A stretch of DNA of 64,000 nucleotides. Source: Polynucleobacter hallstattensis (lineage in GTDB: Bacteria; Pseudomonadota; Gammaproteobacteria; Burkholderiales; Burkholderiaceae). This document shows, piece after piece, positions 46,890 to 56,578 of this stretch. Every line of letters starts with the position of its first letter. Within the stretch, counting starts at the first letter, position 1. The stretch covers positions 248,001-312,000 of the forward strand of contig NZ_JACVPO010000002.1 of NCBI RefSeq assembly GCF_018881835.1. Reading direction: 5' to 3'. The notes beneath the pieces were generated by a model, which did no database searches, had not been told where the DNA came from, and saw only the letters and a list, made by a program, of their open reading frames with translations. The translations under genes and the position numbers were made by a program.

Positions 46890-47660
46890 TTATTTATCTC
46901 GTTTTGGCAGGGTTGCAAAACAAAACCCCCGAACTTTCAAATTCAGGATCAGCTGCTCTAATACTGCTGGCGCCCAAGGATCCTTGCGCGACCAAATGCC
47001 CAAATGAGCCATAGTGATATCGCCATCCTGAAGTTGACCGCTGGCCTTATCCAAAAGCATTTTATTGGGATACGTCTGTGAACTCAGTTCATCACCCAAA
47101 AATCCCGCAGCACTCCAGCCGACATGTTGATAAGAGCATTGATCACCCATCTTGATCGAACGGGGCGATGTTTTTCCGCCAGGAGCACGCCAGATTTTTT
47201 GAATACTAGCACCTGTTAACTCCTTAAAGCGCTCATCCACTCGACGGATTTCTCGGCAATAAGCTGCTTCGTTGTACAGAGTAGCTATTCCAGCCTTTGG
47301 TCCAAATTGTGGCTTTGCAAAGATCTCTCCGTTTGGGCCGTCCTTCACAAAGTACAAATGGTCATAAGTATGGCTACCAAAATGATGACCTTCACGAACG
47401 CGATCTTGCCAATACGATTTCCAAGAATCATCTAAAGAGAAATCACCACGGCTAGTTTTTTCATTCGCCAGAAAAAAAGTAGCTTTAACATTTTGGCGAT
47501 TCAAGATGTCTGCAATAGTCTGAGCCACAGACATATTGCCAGTATCAAATGTGAGGTAAACCGTTTTTTTACATTGTGACTCTTGTGCAAAGCTCAGCGA
47601 AGAGGGTGCTGCCAAAAAAAAGAATATCGTCAGTCGAGCGAGAGTAGCATTCAAATACAT
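46890..47660 (-). CDS. Secreted polysaccharide deacetylase family protein
   Basis: A 256-residue NodB-homology protein with a signal peptide (MYLNATLARLTIFFFLAAPS, cleaved near FAQ). Catalytic motifs are VYLTFDTGN (motif 1, with Thr for the second Asp), FGSHTYDH (motif 2, the zinc histidines), WRAPGGKTSPRS (motif 3) and a late MAHLGIW. It should remove acetyl groups from a periplasmic or cell-wall glycan. The D-to-T change in TFDDG leaves the first catalytic Asp but could alter metal binding. Confidence 0.82.
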   Translation of the reverse strand: MYLNATLARLTIFFFLAAPSSLSFAQESQCKKTVYLTFDTGNMSVAQTIADILNRQNVKATFFLANEKTSRGDFSLDDSWKSYWQDRVREGHHFGSHTYDHLYFVKDGPNGEIFAKPQFGPKAGIATLYNEAAYCREIRRVDERFKELTGASIQKIWRAPGGKTSPRSIKMGDQCSYQHVGWSAAGFLGDELSSQTYPNKMLLDKASGQLQDGDITMAHLGIWSRKDPWAPAVLEQLILNLKVRGFCFATLPKRDK

Positions 47661-47669
47661 CTAATTGGG

Positions 47670-48686
47670 CTATTCCCAGCTAGCACGCGGAGTGAAGAAA
47701 ACGCCATGGGGGGATCTACCAACAGGAATTACCGAGACTAACTTCATCGAAGGTATATCAATGACTCCCACCTTTTTAGAGAAGCGGAGAGTGACCCACA
47801 TGGTTTTTCCATCAGGGGTAATTTCCATATCATCCGGACCTGCCGGTAGCCCCGTAATATCGCCCATTTTTTCTAGGGTCTGCATATTAATCAGGCTGAT
47901 ACTTGATGCAATACGATTGGTTACGAACACATGCTTTTTATCGCCTAAGGGGCGGAAGTTGTGAGCACCCTTTCCAGTAAAGATTCGCTTTACCTCTTTA
48001 CGGGATTTCCAATCAATGACTTGAACATAGTCCTCACCAGTAATGCCAACCAATATATATTGATCACCGGGCGTCATCCAGACTCCTGCTGGCACTTTAC
48101 CCGTGGTCATTTTCCACATGACAGTCTGGGTATCCAGATCAATGGCCGCAAGTTCATTGGAGTCTTGCAAGGTAATAAATGCGATCTTGCTGTCTGCTGT
48201 AAATGCGACATGACTTGGCGTCTTACCCAACTTGATTGCTTTAGCTAACTTCAGATCTGCCCCTTGGGCGTGATAGACATCTACCCTGTCCAAACGATTG
48301 CCGTTTGCAATAAACCACTTATGATTGGGCGAGTAACCAATTTGGTACGGATCAATGATGTCCGGAATCCTGCCAGTCAACTCACCGGTAGTGGGATTCA
48401 TCAGCACAACGTCATTGCCCGCGGCATTCGCAATCAGTAAAGTCTTTTGATCAGGAGTCATCATTAAGTGATGAGGCTCTTTTCCGACCGGTACCGTCTT
48501 GATCACTTTGCGGTTGGGCATATCAATCAGACTGACGGTGGCCTCACCAGAATTTAAGACAACCGCCAACTTAGGCTCGGGTGAACTTACACCTTGAGCA
48601 TAGACAACATTTGAGAGCCCTACTAGGGCAAACACAGTCAGGATCGAAATACTGCTAAATTTGGCTTTACTAATGTAGGTATGCAT
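47670..48686 (-). CDS. Periplasmic YVTN-type beta-propeller protein
   Basis: A 338-residue protein. An N-terminal signal peptide (hydrophobic ILTVFALVGLSNVVYAQ) is followed by seven-bladed propeller repeats with the YVTN/NHL look: KTVPVGKEPHHLMMTPDQKTLLIANAAGNDV, KLGKTPSHVAFTADSKIAFIT and PVGRSPHGVFF. Homologues accompany secreted redox enzymes or act in cell-surface binding. The start at 48686 (MHTYISKAK) was chosen for the signal peptide; an ATG at 48713 is also open. Neither has a strong ribosome binding site. It is 9 bases upstream of the deacetylase gene. Confidence 0.82.
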   Translation of the reverse strand: MHTYISKAKFSSISILTVFALVGLSNVVYAQGVSSPEPKLAVVLNSGEATVSLIDMPNRKVIKTVPVGKEPHHLMMTPDQKTLLIANAAGNDVVLMNPTTGELTGRIPDIIDPYQIGYSPNHKWFIANGNRLDRVDVYHAQGADLKLAKAIKLGKTPSHVAFTADSKIAFITLQDSNELAAIDLDTQTVMWKMTTGKVPAGVWMTPGDQYILVGITGEDYVQVIDWKSRKEVKRIFTGKGAHNFRPLGDKKHVFVTNRIASSISLINMQTLEKMGDITGLPAGPDDMEITPDGKTMWVTLRFSKKVGVIDIPSMKLVSVIPVGRSPHGVFFTPRASWE

Positions 48687-48745
48687 GAGCGATATTGTAA
48701 GCAATTGATTCATCTAGCGCAGGTCTTTGAGCAGAATCATTTGAC

Positions 48746-51700
48746 CTATCGCAAGCTAGCTAAGACTTTTTCTAGACGCTTTAAGGACATTGGGCTTGGG
48801 GTCTTTAACTCTTGGGCATATAAAGCCACCCTCAATTCCTCGAGTTGCCAGCGAAAATCCGTTAAAGCCTGATCTTCACTGATGGCATATGAAGCAGAGC
48901 CATGGCCAGCCTGAACGAGTTTTTGCCATGGCCTTGCAACCGACTCCCAGTCTTGTTGACACTGTGAATCCCGGCTGGGGTTAGCGCGCAATTTATCAAT
49001 TCGCATAGCAATGGCCTTGAGATAGCGAGGGAAATGCACCAACTGGCCGTATGGCGTACCTGAAACAAATTTAGCAAATATGAGGCCTTGGATTTGATTC
49101 TGAATATCCACATGGGCAGTAGCCGAGGCAGCCTTTGCTTGGGATAACTTCTTTTGAAGATCTGCATAAGCCTGCAATGCCGCCAAGGCATGTTTTGCAA
49201 TCTCCTGCGCAATCAGAGCCAAACGGGGCTTACCTGCTTGCAGACGCTCTGCAAATTGCTCGGCATTCATGGGCAATGGATCACTCATAAATGCCCGCTC
49301 TAAGGCAAGATTCAGAATTTGCTCAGTTAAGTCATCAACTGATCCAATGTTGATAAACAGCAATCCCAGCTCCCGAATTCCAGGAAGTTGTTTTTGCAAG
49401 GCTTTGAGTGTGTCTTTATTCGATAGCGCAAATAATCTACGCAACCCTTGCCAATGATGTTTTCTAGCTTCCAGCAAATCATCAAACACTTCAAGATCGC
49501 ATGCTTCAGTACGGTCTACTAAGGCAGGGTATCCAAATAAGGTGCGATTGCCTTTCTGAATTTCTAGAGTCTCCGGTAACTCTCCAAAGTCCCAGCTTCG
49601 ATAACCGCCCTGTTCGACCGTTTTTACTAAAGATACATTACCGCTTTGATTGACTTTGCCAACAGGCGCCGAGTTATTTACTGGGGCACCACTCCCAAGC
49701 TCATCGTGGACTGCTTGTTGCGCTATGGCTTGGAAGGCTGTGCGGGCAGTCTCTCCATACTCAGCGCGTAATCGAGATAAATTACGCTCTAATTCCAGTT
49801 GGCGGCCGTGCTCATCCACTAGACGGAAATTCATTGAAGAATGCAAAGGTAAGGATTCAGGCCTGAAATCGCTGCGCTTAATTTCTAAGCCGCGCTCTTT
49901 ACGAATATCGGTAATAAGGCTATCTAAAAAGTCACCTACTCCGAACTGCTTACCTGAGAGCATCCGCTCTAAAAAAGATTTTGCATACTCGGGCAGTGGA
50001 ACGCAGTGGCGACGTAATTTTTGAGGCAGTGATTTGAGTAATAACCCAATTTTTTCTTCACACATACCTGGAACCAACCAATCACATCGACGACCATCAA
50101 CCTGATTCAGTAGAGTTAAGGGAACAACTAGAGTTACTCCATCCTTGGGGCTGCCAGGCTCGAAGTGATAAGTCAAACTCAGTTCGCTTCCACCAACCAT
50201 CATTTTTTTAGGATAGCGATCAACCGTAATACCGGCTGCCTCATGACGCATTAAATCTGCTTTGGCTAAACGCAAAAGACTGTCGGGGGACTCCTCAGCA
50301 ATTCCTTTGCTCGCCGATGTCTTTAGCAGCCAGGCTTTCATGCTCTCCCTACTCAGTACATCCTCAGGAATACGTGAATCATAAAAAGCAAAAAGGAGAT
50401 CATCGTCTACCAACACATCGGGACGTCGTGAGCGATGCTCTAAAGCCTCAATCTCTTTAATCAGTCTGCGGTTGTGCCAAAAGAATTCAAAAGTCCCGGG
50501 ATATTTTTTTCTAGCATCGGCCTCAGTCTCCCGTATCAATGCTGGGGTATCCATGCGACCAAACATCTCTTCTTGAACTAAGGCCTGGGTAATGAATAAA
50601 TTACGCGCATCTTTTGGGTTGTGTGGTTCATAACGCACACGACGACCGTGATAAATGGGGAGTCCATATAAAGTGCCACGCTCAAAGGCCATCACTTCGC
50701 CTTGACGGCTATCCCAAAAAGGCTCACTCAACGATTTAATCAGACGGTGGGCTGCAACCTTCTCAACCCATTGGGGCTCTATTTTCGCAATTGTGCGAGC
50801 GTACATGCGATTGGTTTCTTGCAGTTCACCAGCCAAAATCCAAGCGCCAGCCTTTTTGCCAATAGTTGAACCTGGCCAAATAAAGGGGCGAATACCGCGT
50901 GCGCCCATATAGCTACCAGTTTTGCTACCACGCTCCTGAGATTTTTCATCCTCTTCTTTTTTAGCTACATAACCTAAGAGGCCAGTTAATAGCGAGAGAT
51001 GAACTTGTTCATAAGTAGCGGCGGATGGATTTTCTTTCCAGCCCTTTTCAGCCAACATCGTATGTAACTGACTATGGACATCGCGCCATTCACGTAGACG
51101 TCTGGGTGATAAAAATTTACTGCGGCACAGATTTTCTAATTGTCGATTGCTGTGCTTATGCTTTAAGGCATCTTGATACCAATCCCAAAGCTTAACAAAG
51201 CTCAAAAACTCGGAACGCTCATCCGCAAACTGCAAATGCGCTTGGTCAGCGGCAGCAGCCTGGACCATGGGTCGATCACGCGGATCTTGTGTAGCCAAAG
51301 CAGAGGCGATGACAGTGACCTCACGCAATGCGTTGTGCTCTTTGGCAGCCAATAGCATTCGACCAATCCGAGGATCTAATGGCAGATCTGCTAACTGCTT
51401 ACCAATGGGGGTGAGCTTGAATCTGCTGTTGCTATCCGTCTCACTACTAATGGTGGCATCGTCATAGACGATAGCGCCCAACTCATCTAAGAGCTGGACA
51501 CCATCTGCAATCGCGCGACCCAAAGGTTTATCAATAAACGGAAATTCTTGAATACGGGGTAAACGTAGAGAACTCATCCGAAGCAACACCGCCGCCAGTG
51601 AGCTACGCAAAATTTCTGGATCAGTAAATTTAGGACGACTTAAATAATCTTGCTCGCTATAGAGACGAATGCAAATACCATCAGACACACGACCACAACG

Positions 51701-52828
51701 ACCTGCCCTCTGGTTGGCAGCTGCCTGAGAGATTGACTCGATCTGAAGTTGTTCCACTTTATTGCGATAGGAATAGCGTTTGACGCGCGCTAATCCGCTA
51801 TCCACCACATAACGAATATTGGGAACGGTTAATGAGGTCTCGGCAACGTTAGTCGTCAAAATAATGCGTCGGCCATTGCCAGGACTAAATACGCGCTCTT
51901 GCTCTGCAACTGATTGCCGAGCAAAAAGACTCAAAATTTCGGGATGAAAGCGCTGCTGGAGAACATGGTCTTTTCTGAGAGCTTCAGCACAATCCCGAAT
52001 CTCCCGCTCTCCTGGCAGAAAGACCAGTACATCACCTGCACCCGATACACCCTCACGCCATACTTTTGCAATTGCTTCTGTTACAGCGTCAGAAAGCTCC
52101 TTAGCTTCTTTGGATTCCTTTTTTCCGTCAGGCTTAGCATCAGGTTCCAGCGGCTCATAACGTTGCTCAACCGGAAAAAGTCGCCCACTCACCTCAATCA
52201 CTGGAGCAGACTTACCATTTATTGCGAAATGATCCGAAAAACGCTTGGCATCAATGGTCGCCGAGGTAATGATCAACTTCAGGTCTGGGCGCTTGGGTAG
52301 CAACTGTCTCAGATAACCCAATAGAAAATCAATATTGAGGCTGCGTTCATGTGCCTCATCAATAATGAGAGTGTCATAGGCGCGCAACTGAGGGTCTCGC
52401 TGCGTTTCTGCAAGCAAGATACCGTCGGTCATCAACTTAATTGAAGCGCCCTGACTGGTCTTATCAGCAAAGCGCACTTGGTAGCCTACGTCTTGACCAA
52501 TTGGAGTGCCCAACTCCTGAGCGATACGCTTTGCAGTGGCTGTAGCAGCGATACGGCGAGGTTGCGTATGACCAATAAGGCGACCGCCGTTAATAGTGCC
52601 CTTGCCAAGATCTAAACAGATTTTGGGTAATTGGGTTGTTTTGCCCGATCCAGTCTCTCCACAAAGAATCACAACCTGATGGGAGCTCAAGGCATCCTTG
52701 ATGATTTGGCGCTGGCTTGATACCGGCAACTCCTCCGGAAAGCGAATCTCCAGCCGTCGAATGGTGTTGGAAGCAGGCACACTCACGGAGCTTGCTTTGG
52801 GTTTTTGTTGGTTTAATGGCTCTTGCAC
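48746..52828 (-). CDS. hrpA: ATP-dependent RNA helicase HrpA
   Basis: A 1360-residue DEAH-box helicase that resolves stalled ribosomes and mRNA. Walker A GETGSGKTTQLPK, DEAHERSLNIDFLL, the SATIDAKRFS motif III, TNVAETSLTVPNIRYVVDSG and QRAGRCGR are all present. HA2 and OB-fold domains follow, then the long DUF3418-type C-terminus. The probable start is GTG at 52828, only 17 bases from the divergent argA start. No convincing Shine-Dalgarno is seen, so the true start could lie slightly further in. Confidence 0.94.
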   Translation of the reverse strand: MQEPLNQQKPKASSVSVPASNTIRRLEIRFPEELPVSSQRQIIKDALSSHQVVILCGETGSGKTTQLPKICLDLGKGTINGGRLIGHTQPRRIAATATAKRIAQELGTPIGQDVGYQVRFADKTSQGASIKLMTDGILLAETQRDPQLRAYDTLIIDEAHERSLNIDFLLGYLRQLLPKRPDLKLIITSATIDAKRFSDHFAINGKSAPVIEVSGRLFPVEQRYEPLEPDAKPDGKKESKEAKELSDAVTEAIAKVWREGVSGAGDVLVFLPGEREIRDCAEALRKDHVLQQRFHPEILSLFARQSVAEQERVFSPGNGRRIILTTNVAETSLTVPNIRYVVDSGLARVKRYSYRNKVEQLQIESISQAAANQRAGRCGRVSDGICIRLYSEQDYLSRPKFTDPEILRSSLAAVLLRMSSLRLPRIQEFPFIDKPLGRAIADGVQLLDELGAIVYDDATISSETDSNSRFKLTPIGKQLADLPLDPRIGRMLLAAKEHNALREVTVIASALATQDPRDRPMVQAAAADQAHLQFADERSEFLSFVKLWDWYQDALKHKHSNRQLENLCRSKFLSPRRLREWRDVHSQLHTMLAEKGWKENPSAATYEQVHLSLLTGLLGYVAKKEEDEKSQERGSKTGSYMGARGIRPFIWPGSTIGKKAGAWILAGELQETNRMYARTIAKIEPQWVEKVAAHRLIKSLSEPFWDSRQGEVMAFERGTLYGLPIYHGRRVRYEPHNPKDARNLFITQALVQEEMFGRMDTPALIRETEADARKKYPGTFEFFWHNRRLIKEIEALEHRSRRPDVLVDDDLLFAFYDSRIPEDVLSRESMKAWLLKTSASKGIAEESPDSLLRLAKADLMRHEAAGITVDRYPKKMMVGGSELSLTYHFEPGSPKDGVTLVVPLTLLNQVDGRRCDWLVPGMCEEKIGLLLKSLPQKLRRHCVPLPEYAKSFLERMLSGKQFGVGDFLDSLITDIRKERGLEIKRSDFRPESLPLHSSMNFRLVDEHGRQLELERNLSRLRAEYGETARTAFQAIAQQAVHDELGSGAPVNNSAPVGKVNQSGNVSLVKTVEQGGYRSWDFGELPETLEIQKGNRTLFGYPALVDRTEACDLEVFDDLLEARKHHWQGLRRLFALSNKDTLKALQKQLPGIRELGLLFINIGSVDDLTEQILNLALERAFMSDPLPMNAEQFAERLQAGKPRLALIAQEIAKHALAALQAYADLQKKLSQAKAASATAHVDIQNQIQGLIFAKFVSGTPYGQLVHFPRYLKAIAMRIDKLRANPSRDSQCQQDWESVARPWQKLVQAGHGSASYAISEDQALTDFRWQLEELRVALYAQELKTPSPMSLKRLEKVLASLR

Positions 52829-52845
52829 CCTATAATTTTCTCACT
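52808..52845 (+). promoter_or_regulatory. Candidate promoter of argA, possibly leaderless
   Basis: TTGGTT (52808-52813), a 17-base spacer, then a perfect TATAAT (52831-52836). The expected start is about 52843, three bases before the argA ATG, and no Shine-Dalgarno is present. The -35 lies inside the divergent hrpA coding sequence. Confidence 0.5.
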
Positions 52846-54210
52846 ATGCCAACAAATGCACCGAATCCCGGCTCAAATGCCGAAGAATCCAGCTCTAACT
52901 TTCCTTTTGTAGGATGGTTGCGTGACGTTGCGCCCTATATCCACAGCTTCCGTGAGAAGACCTTTGTCATTGCCTTTGCTGGTGAGCTAGCTCAAGAAAT
53001 TGGCCTAGAAAATCTGATTGAAGATATCGCCATGTTGCACGCCATGGGTATGCGCATTGTTTTGGTTCATGGCATACGCCCTCAAATTGAAGAGCAGTTA
53101 ATGCTCCGTAATATTAAGAGCCAATTTGGTCAAAGCGCAATGCATAGCTATCGGATTACCGATGCAGCAGCCCTAGAATGCGTCAAAGAAGCTGCTGGTG
53201 AATTGCGCTTAGATATCGAGGCAGCATTTAGTCGGGGATTGCCCAATACTCCGATGGCAGGCTCACGAATCTCGGTCATCTCAGGTAACTTTATTACAGC
53301 AATGCCGGTAGGCGTTGTTGAGGGAATTGATTACATACATACCGGCTTAGTGCGTAAAGTAGATTCCACCTCTATTAAGCTCTCACTCGACAGCAATAAG
53401 ATCGTACTGCTGTCACCATTGGGATTCTCACCAACTGGTCAAGCATTTAATCTTGCTTTTGAAGATGTAGCCGCATCTACTGCTGCAGCACTCAAAGCAG
53501 ATAAATTGATTTTCTTAAGTCCTTATGCAGGCTTGAAAGATGAGGAAGATGACTTCATCACCGAACTCTCAATGCCTCAGCTTCAAGAATACGTAGCTCA
53601 GCATCCAGAACTCGATCTAGGTATGAAGAGTTTGTTAAATATTTCTGGTAGAGCTATTCGTGCTGGCGTAAGTCGGGTGCACTTTCTACCTTGTAACCGA
53701 GATGGTGCCCTGTTAGAGGAACTCTTTACCCATGATGGGATTGGCATGATGCTGGCCTCATCCGATATTGAGAATTTGCGTGAAGCCAATCAAGATGACG
53801 TTGGCGGTATTCTGCAGCTCACTAGCCCGCTGGAAGAAGAAGGTATTCTGGCTGCCCGAGGTCAAGACGTGATTGAGCGTGACATTCAACGTTTCTCTGT
53901 GATTGAGCATGACCGCGTTCTCTTTGGATGTGCAGCCCTCTTCCCATTCCCGAATGGCGTAGGTGAGCTTGCTTGCCTCGCAGTAGATCCCGATGTTCAA
54001 GGCTCAGGCGATGGAGAGCGCTTGCTCAAGCGCGTTGAAATGCGAGCAAAACGGGAAGGCATCAAAAAGCTTTTCGTCTTGACGACTAGAACAGAGCACT
54101 GGTTTTTGAAACGCGGCTTTAAGCGCGCCTCGGTAGATGATCTTCCAGAAGAAAGAAAGCAAATTTACAACTGGGATCGAAAATCTATGGTTTTGACCAA
54201 AGATCTGTAA
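52846..54210 (+). CDS. argA: Amino-acid N-acetyltransferase (N-acetylglutamate synthase)
   Basis: A 454-residue enzyme, first step of arginine synthesis. The amino-acid-kinase-like domain (residues about 30-300) has FAGELAQEIGLENLIEDIA and RIVLVHGIRPQIEEQL. The C-terminal GNAT domain has GELACLAVDPDVQGSGDGERLL (acetyl-CoA loop) and TRTEHWFLKRGFKRA. Length is near E. coli ArgA (443). The ATG at 52846 was chosen by family alignment; an open frame upstream runs antisense through hrpA. The arginine-sensing kinase domain implies feedback inhibition. Confidence 0.94.
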   Translation: MPTNAPNPGSNAEESSSNFPFVGWLRDVAPYIHSFREKTFVIAFAGELAQEIGLENLIEDIAMLHAMGMRIVLVHGIRPQIEEQLMLRNIKSQFGQSAMHSYRITDAAALECVKEAAGELRLDIEAAFSRGLPNTPMAGSRISVISGNFITAMPVGVVEGIDYIHTGLVRKVDSTSIKLSLDSNKIVLLSPLGFSPTGQAFNLAFEDVAASTAAALKADKLIFLSPYAGLKDEEDDFITELSMPQLQEYVAQHPELDLGMKSLLNISGRAIRAGVSRVHFLPCNRDGALLEELFTHDGIGMMLASSDIENLREANQDDVGGILQLTSPLEEEGILAARGQDVIERDIQRFSVIEHDRVLFGCAALFPFPNGVGELACLAVDPDVQGSGDGERLLKRVEMRAKREGIKKLFVLTTRTEHWFLKRGFKRASVDDLPEERKQIYNWDRKSMVLTKDL

Positions 54211-54264
54211 CAAGATATTCGTTTTATTTTTTCTTCAGCACACCGTATTTGAAAGGCAACACAA

Positions 54265-54537
54265 ATGGCACGCATGGTTCAATGCATCAAACTCAACAAA
54301 GAAGCTGAAGGAATGGATTTCGCTCCACTACCAGGCGACCTCGGTAAGAAAGTTTGGAATCAAGTCTCGAAAGAAGCTTGGGCCGCTTGGTTAAAGCACC
54401 AAACCATGCTTATTAATGAGAATCGTCTGAATATGGCTGACCCTCGTGCTCGTCAGTACCTCCTCAAGCAAGTTGAAAAATACTTCTTTGAAGGTGGTGC
54501 AGACATGGCTCAGGGTTATGTACCGCCAGCTGAATAA
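54265..54537 (+). CDS. yggX: Probable Fe(2+)-trafficking protein YggX
   Basis: A 90-residue protein of the YggX family, involved in iron trafficking and protection of iron-sulfur clusters from oxidative damage. [19 protein letters not shown] with the single conserved Cys 7, then [33 protein letters not shown] and a C-terminal KYFFEGG cover the whole family length. A ribosome binding site (GAAAGG) precedes the ATG. It lies 54 bases after argA. Confidence 0.95.
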   Translation: MARMVQCIKLNKEAEGMDFAPLPGDLGKKVWNQVSKEAWAAWLKHQTMLINENRLNMADPRARQYLLKQVEKYFFEGGADMAQGYVPPAE

Positions 54538-54554
54538 TTCTTTTCGAATATCTC

Positions 54555-54756
54555 TTGACGAGTCAAATTCAGAAGCATAGGATGAACTCGTAGTCAGTCA
54601 GTTCTCGTGATCGACTACATTGGCGAAAGCCACTACTCGTAAGCATATCTATGTGCTTATGGGCATTGGGAACTAAAACTCTTTCCTTTGCCTGCGCCAT
54701 GAATCATCATGGCAAACGAACCCGATGGATCAGCTTGCTGCCCCGTCGGGTTTTTT
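54555..54756 (+). ncRNA. Candidate stand-alone small RNA between yggX and rpiA
   Basis: A near-consensus promoter, TTGACG (54555-54560), 17 bases, TAGGAT (54578-54583), predicts a start near 54590. A strong terminator ends at 54756, giving an RNA of about 167 nt. It contains several stems: GTAGTC/GACTAC (54590-54595/54613-54618), a GNRA hairpin TGGC-GAAA-GCCA (54621-54632), TAAGCA/TGCTTA (54640-54645/54654-54659) and CCATGA-ATCA-TCATGG (54697-54712). No coding frame fits. I cannot assign a known family; the size would suit 6S RNA, but no long closing duplex is seen. Confidence 0.5.
54719..54756 (+). terminator. Rho-independent terminator of the small RNA / yggX unit
   Basis: AACCCGA (54719-54725) pairs with TCGGGTT (54746-54752), with an inner CAGC/GCTG pair and a run of six T (54751-54756). 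It ends three bases before the convergent rpiA stop codon. Confidence 0.85.
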
Positions 54757-54758
54757 AA

Positions 54759-55469
54759 TTAGAAAGTGATTCTACTCACTCCGGATGGGTTGCTCACCAA
54801 CAAAATATCTGCTCTCTCTTTTGCGAATAAACCAACAGTGATTACGCCAGCGATTTGATTCATTTGCGCCTCAAGAGCGATAGGATTAGCGATCTTTAAA
54901 CCCGAGATATCCAAAATCCATCCGCCGTTATCTGTCACAAAGGGCTGACTTGGTGTCTGAGCTAAGTCTGTATGAGTCTCTTTGCTCATTCTGAGTCTTA
55001 CTGTACCGCCCAACTTATTTAGCTCTTGAGTAACAATTCCTTTTGACAAAGGAATAATTTCCACAGGTAATGCAAAGTTACCCAACACCGGCACCTGTTT
55101 TGAGGCATCGCAGATACAGATAAATTGTTTAGCCATAGAAGCAATAATTTTTTCGCGGGTCAAAGCGCCGCCGCCGCCTTTAATCATGTGGCCAGCAGGA
55201 TCGATCTCATCAGCGCCGTCTACATAGGCAGGCAGATGATCCACCTCATTAGGATCCAAAACCTTAAAACCGTGTTTTAACAGGCGCTCTGTCGTGGCAT
55301 TAGAACTAGATACTGTCCCCAAAAAATGATCTTTATGGGGTGCTAAGGCATCAATGAAATAGTTGGCGGTAGAGCCCGTCCCAATACCCAAGATCTGGCC
55401 TGCAGGTAGCTTTAAAACCTCATCCAGAGCCGCTTCACCTACCAATTGCTTTAGTTGATCTTGATTCAT
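54759..55469 (-). CDS. rpiA: Ribose-5-phosphate isomerase A
   Basis: A 236-residue pentose-phosphate enzyme interconverting ribose-5-P and ribulose-5-P. Motifs are GIGTGSTANYFIDAL, the YVDGADEID active site, KGGGGALTREKI (catalytic Lys/Glu) and FALPVEIIP. It is divergent from tal, so two non-oxidative pentose-phosphate genes share one 110-base intergenic region. Confidence 0.96.
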   Translation of the reverse strand: MNQDQLKQLVGEAALDEVLKLPAGQILGIGTGSTANYFIDALAPHKDHFLGTVSSSNATTERLLKHGFKVLDPNEVDHLPAYVDGADEIDPAGHMIKGGGGALTREKIIASMAKQFICICDASKQVPVLGNFALPVEIIPLSKGIVTQELNKLGGTVRLRMSKETHTDLAQTPSQPFVTDNGGWILDISGLKIANPIALEAQMNQIAGVITVGLFAKERADILLVSNPSGVSRITF

Positions 55470-55579
55470 GATCTTGCCCGATATCCTTATCTGAACTGGA
55501 ACAGCCTTATTTATCCATCTATCATATGATATTCAATCTATTCCACCTGATTAATTCATCGAGAGTATTGCAAATAGCC

Positions 55580-56548
55580 ATGACATCACCAGCAAGCGCA
55601 CTGAGCCAACTCAAACAATTCACCACCGTTGTGGCCGATACTGGCGACTTTGAGCGTATGCGGGAATACCAACCACAAGACGCTACCACCAACCCATCCC
55701 TGATCCTGAAAGCGGCACAGCAAACCAACTATCAGGCCTTGGTAAATCAAGTCAAATCAGCGCACCCCGGCATAAAACCCGTCGATTTTGTCGACCATAT
55801 TCTAGTAGCTTTTGGTCTGGAGATTTTGAAGATCGTCCCAGGAAGGGTTTCGACTGAAGTAGATGCCCGCCTCTCTTTTGATACTCAGGCAACAATTCAG
55901 AAGGCTAAGCATCTCATCTCACTGTATGAATCGCACGGGATTGATCGCAAACGTGTTTTGATTAAGCTTGCTGGTACATGGGAGGGAATTGAGGCAGCTA
56001 AAGCTTTAGAGGCTGAAGGGATTCACTGCAATATGACACTCCTCTTCTCTTTGGTGCAAGCAGCAGCTTGTGGTGCAGCTCATGCGAAATTGATTTCTCC
56101 TTTTGTAGGGCGCATTACCGATTGGCATAAGACAAAGCTTGGCAGCAATTGGAGCGATGAACATCATGGCGGCGCAAATGATCCTGGCGTTACATCAGTC
56201 AAGCGCATCTTCCACTATTACAAAAATTTCGGGATCAATACCGAAATCATGGGGGCTAGCTTCCGTAATACCAGTCAAATATTAGAGCTAGCTGGGTGCG
56301 ACTTACTCACCATCAGTCCAGAGCTATTGGGCGATCTACAGAAAAGCACTGCCGTGGTGGAGAAAAAACTAAATTCTAGTAATGCGGCTAGCGCACTTAC
56401 CAGCGAACATATCGTCGCACTAAAGCTAGATGAGTCGAACTTTAGATTGCAGTTGAATAATGATGCAATGGCTACTGAAAAGTTAGCTGAAGGCATTAGA
56501 AATTTCTGTATCGATACCGAGAAACTAGAAGCGCTCCTAAGTAAGTAA
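55580..56548 (+). CDS. tal: Transaldolase
   Basis: A 322-residue class I aldolase of the pentose phosphate pathway. Signatures are [43 protein letters not shown], the Schiff-base lysine in [17 protein letters not shown], and [16 protein letters not shown]. The ATG at 55580 ([11 protein letters not shown]) fits the TalB length; an open frame to 55526 adds 18 residues outside the family. No strong ribosome binding site is seen. Divergent from rpiA. Confidence 0.95.
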   Translation: MTSPASALSQLKQFTTVVADTGDFERMREYQPQDATTNPSLILKAAQQTNYQALVNQVKSAHPGIKPVDFVDHILVAFGLEILKIVPGRVSTEVDARLSFDTQATIQKAKHLISLYESHGIDRKRVLIKLAGTWEGIEAAKALEAEGIHCNMTLLFSLVQAAACGAAHAKLISPFVGRITDWHKTKLGSNWSDEHHGGANDPGVTSVKRIFHYYKNFGINTEIMGASFRNTSQILELAGCDLLTISPELLGDLQKSTAVVEKKLNSSNAASALTSEHIVALKLDESNFRLQLNNDAMATEKLAEGIRNFCIDTEKLEALLSK

Positions 56549-56578
56549 TTCTTAAAATCGACTGATTGAGGAATCAAG

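Noticed and set aside
51914..52300. 128-codon plus-strand open frame
   Set aside because: It lies wholly antisense to the conserved helicase domain of hrpA and has no recognisable motif or ribosome binding site.
54590..54756. Assignment of the small RNA as 6S RNA
   Set aside because: Length fits, but the 5' and 3' ends do not form the long closing stem and no 6S sequence signature was recognised.
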